DNA of 5,995 nt from JAQVYB01 sp964490935 (GTDB lineage: Bacteria > Verrucomicrobiota > Kiritimatiellia > RZYC01). Shown piece after piece: positions 4,753 to 5,995 of this stretch (its first letter is position 1; each line of letters starts with the position of its first letter). The translations under genes and the position numbers were made by a program. The stretch is taken from NCBI GenBank assembly GCA_964490935.1, contig CAZBEO010000152.1, positions 1 to 5,995 on the forward strand, in the 5' to 3' direction. The notes under the pieces were generated by a model. The model worked only from the letters and a program-made list of their open reading frames with translations. It searched no databases and was not told where the DNA came from.

Positions 4753-5995
4753 ATGCCCTCGTATCGGTTCGTATTTCCCTGCAGGTTCCTTCCTCTCGCC
4801 GTCCTGTTCGGACTGCTGCTCGTTGCCGCGTGGCCGTCTCTTTCTCAAGGTCAGGCGGTTCCGATCTTCACCGCATCCTACACGAATGCCGCCCTGGTTC
4901 CAACAGGTGCCGCACAGGTTCAATACGCGCCGAATCTCCAAGCCAGCCCCACCGGCCCGTCCGAAGTGACCAATGCCTCGCAGCTTTATGTTCAGTTCCT
5001 TTCCGACAGTCTCGGCCACACGAATCTCACCGACGCCACCGCAGCCACCGGGTTTGATTTGGGCGGGGTGGGCAGCAGTGCCATTGCCGGGATTATCGCT
5101 CCACCGGAAAATCCAAACACCAATAACCTCTATTACGGCGCACTGGGAACATTCACAGACAACCAGGTCTGGTTGCAGGTCAATTATACGCCCGGAACAA
5201 ACAGCGCGCTGGTGACCAACCGACTGCAGCTCATCGCAGTGAATGGAAACAACAACCTGACCACCAACTGGACGGCCACCAACCTGACCTTGATGGTACG
5301 TCCCGCCCAGCCGCTTCCGCCCAGGCTCGAAGTGCGTTTTTATAATTACAGCACCAACGCCCCCGGACAGGTCTTCATCCTGCCCACCGCCAAAGGGCTT
5401 CAGGGCGGCGGCTTCTCTTGGTCGAACGCACTCGGTGCCAATACCTGGACGAACTGGATGCAGTCCACCACCAACATGACCGTCTCTCTAACGGACATCG
5501 GTGTCACCGGCTCTAATTCCCTAGACGAACCGTATTATGCCGTATACACCACCAATTTCCCGAATGCGGCCTGGTTTGTTTCCTACCACGGCGGGCATCT
5601 CCTCACCCCCACCAACGCCGCCGGCCAATGGGATGGCACCACCGATCTGGCCGGACCGCACCGAGAGCAACCCACGGCATCCAACACCAACGGCCTTTGG
5701 TTCGGTTCCGAATGGAACGCCTTCGAACTCACCCTCGATGGAAATCCCGAAGACGTGGGTGACACCACCTACATCAATCAGTTTTCCATCCCCATGCAAA
5801 TGCGCTCCTTCACCAACAGCTATGCCGATGCCTCCGCAGGCATCTACACCAACCGCGATTCATCCCGGTTTTACAAAGTCGGCGGTTGGACGAATTTTCA
5901 CCTCGGGCGTTTTAGCAATATTGTGACGCACATGCTGACCTCTTTTTCCAATGCCGTCATCCGCAATGCAGGCGGTACGCCCGTGATGATCGCCG
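4753..5995 (+). CDS. Secreted Asn/Thr-rich protein, 3' end beyond the window
   Basis: An uninterrupted frame of 414 codons runs from ATG 4753 off the right edge, so the gene is partial. GGGAG lies 9 bases upstream. A signal peptide is clear: Arg5 and Arg11, the hydrophobic run LPLAVLFGLLLVAAW (13-27), then SLSQGQA with likely cleavage after Ala35. There is no lipobox. The mature part is rich in Asn, Thr, Trp and Tyr and looks beta-strand-rich. A first segment (about 36-183) ends in a proline-rich linker (PAQPLPPR, 184-191). A second segment starts LEVRFYNYSTNAPGQVFIL (192-210) and includes NAAWFVSYHGG and FELTLDG...DTTYINQFSIPMQM (324-350). The latter faintly recalls the D-x-T-Y-V-D-x-F pattern of GH64-type beta-1,3-glucanases, but this is not enough for an enzyme call. 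It is best described as an unrecognised secreted protein, perhaps polysaccharide-related. Confidence 0.8.
   Translation, partial: MPSYRFVFPCRFLPLAVLFGLLLVAAWPSLSQGQAVPIFTASYTNAALVPTGAAQVQYAPNLQASPTGPSEVTNASQLYVQFLSDSLGHTNLTDATAATGFDLGGVGSSAIAGIIAPPENPNTNNLYYGALGTFTDNQVWLQVNYTPGTNSALVTNRLQLIAVNGNNNLTTNWTATNLTLMVRPAQPLPPRLEVRFYNYSTNAPGQVFILPTAKGLQGGGFSWSNALGANTWTNWMQSTTNMTVSLTDIGVTGSNSLDEPYYAVYTTNFPNAAWFVSYHGGHLLTPTNAAGQWDGTTDLAGPHREQPTASNTNGLWFGSEWNAFELTLDGNPEDVGDTTYINQFSIPMQMRSFTNSYADASAGIYTNRDSSRFYKVGGWTNFHLGRFSNIVTHMLTSFSNAVIRNAGGTPVMIA

Noticed and set aside
4537..5019. 160-residue reverse-strand frame
   Set aside because: It crosses the nuclease end, the promoter and the signal-peptide region of well-supported forward genes, and has no recognisable motif.

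Overview
The window is a stretch of bacterial chromosome with roughly 55-60% GC. Coding strands show a strong preference for C-ending codons, with CTC the dominant leucine codon in the core genes. Taxonomy cannot be fixed from this alone. An SD-using bacterium with an Asn/Thr-rich secreted protein, a STAS regulator, a mevalonate-pathway gene pair and short TTCCAA-N3-TTGGAA palindromes in an intergenic region would fit the PVC superphylum (Kiritimatiellota, Lentisphaerota or Verrucomicrobiota). That placement is inference.

Layout. (1) 140-670 (+): a small membrane protein with three predicted helices and a C-terminal BamE/SmpA-like segment. (2) 774-1100 (-): a single-domain STAS anti-sigma-factor antagonist, convergent with gene 1. 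(3) 1101-1465: the divergent intergenic region, with an AT-rich patch, a possible promoter, and five copies of a 15-bp palindrome repeated at exactly 31-bp intervals, ending just before the next ribosome binding site. (4) 1466-2518 (+): a soluble class I-type HMG-CoA reductase. (5) 2515-3534 (+): a type 2 isopentenyl-diphosphate isomerase, overlapping gene 4 by ATGA. (6) 3554-4597 (+): a DUF1016/YhcG-type PD-(D/E)XK nuclease with clearly different codon use, followed by a 24-codon remnant ORF (4597-4671). (7) 4753-5995 (+): the first 414 codons of a secreted protein with its own extended -10 promoter; it runs off the window.

How the genes work together. HMG-CoA reductase makes mevalonate, and IDI-2 interconverts IPP and DMAPP at the end of the same pathway, so genes 4 and 5 form an isoprenoid operon. 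The phased palindrome array sits where it could control that operon, either as a DNA operator array or as a chain of hairpins in the leader RNA. The nuclease follows IDI-2 by only 19 bp but looks acquired, and the short ORF after it resembles the start of a lost DUF262-type partner.

The two least expected signals are the 31-bp-phased array before the HMG-CoA reductase gene, and a pair of 19-bp palindromes inside the nuclease gene. The two nuclease palindromes differ at four positions, and those four are two compensating pairs.
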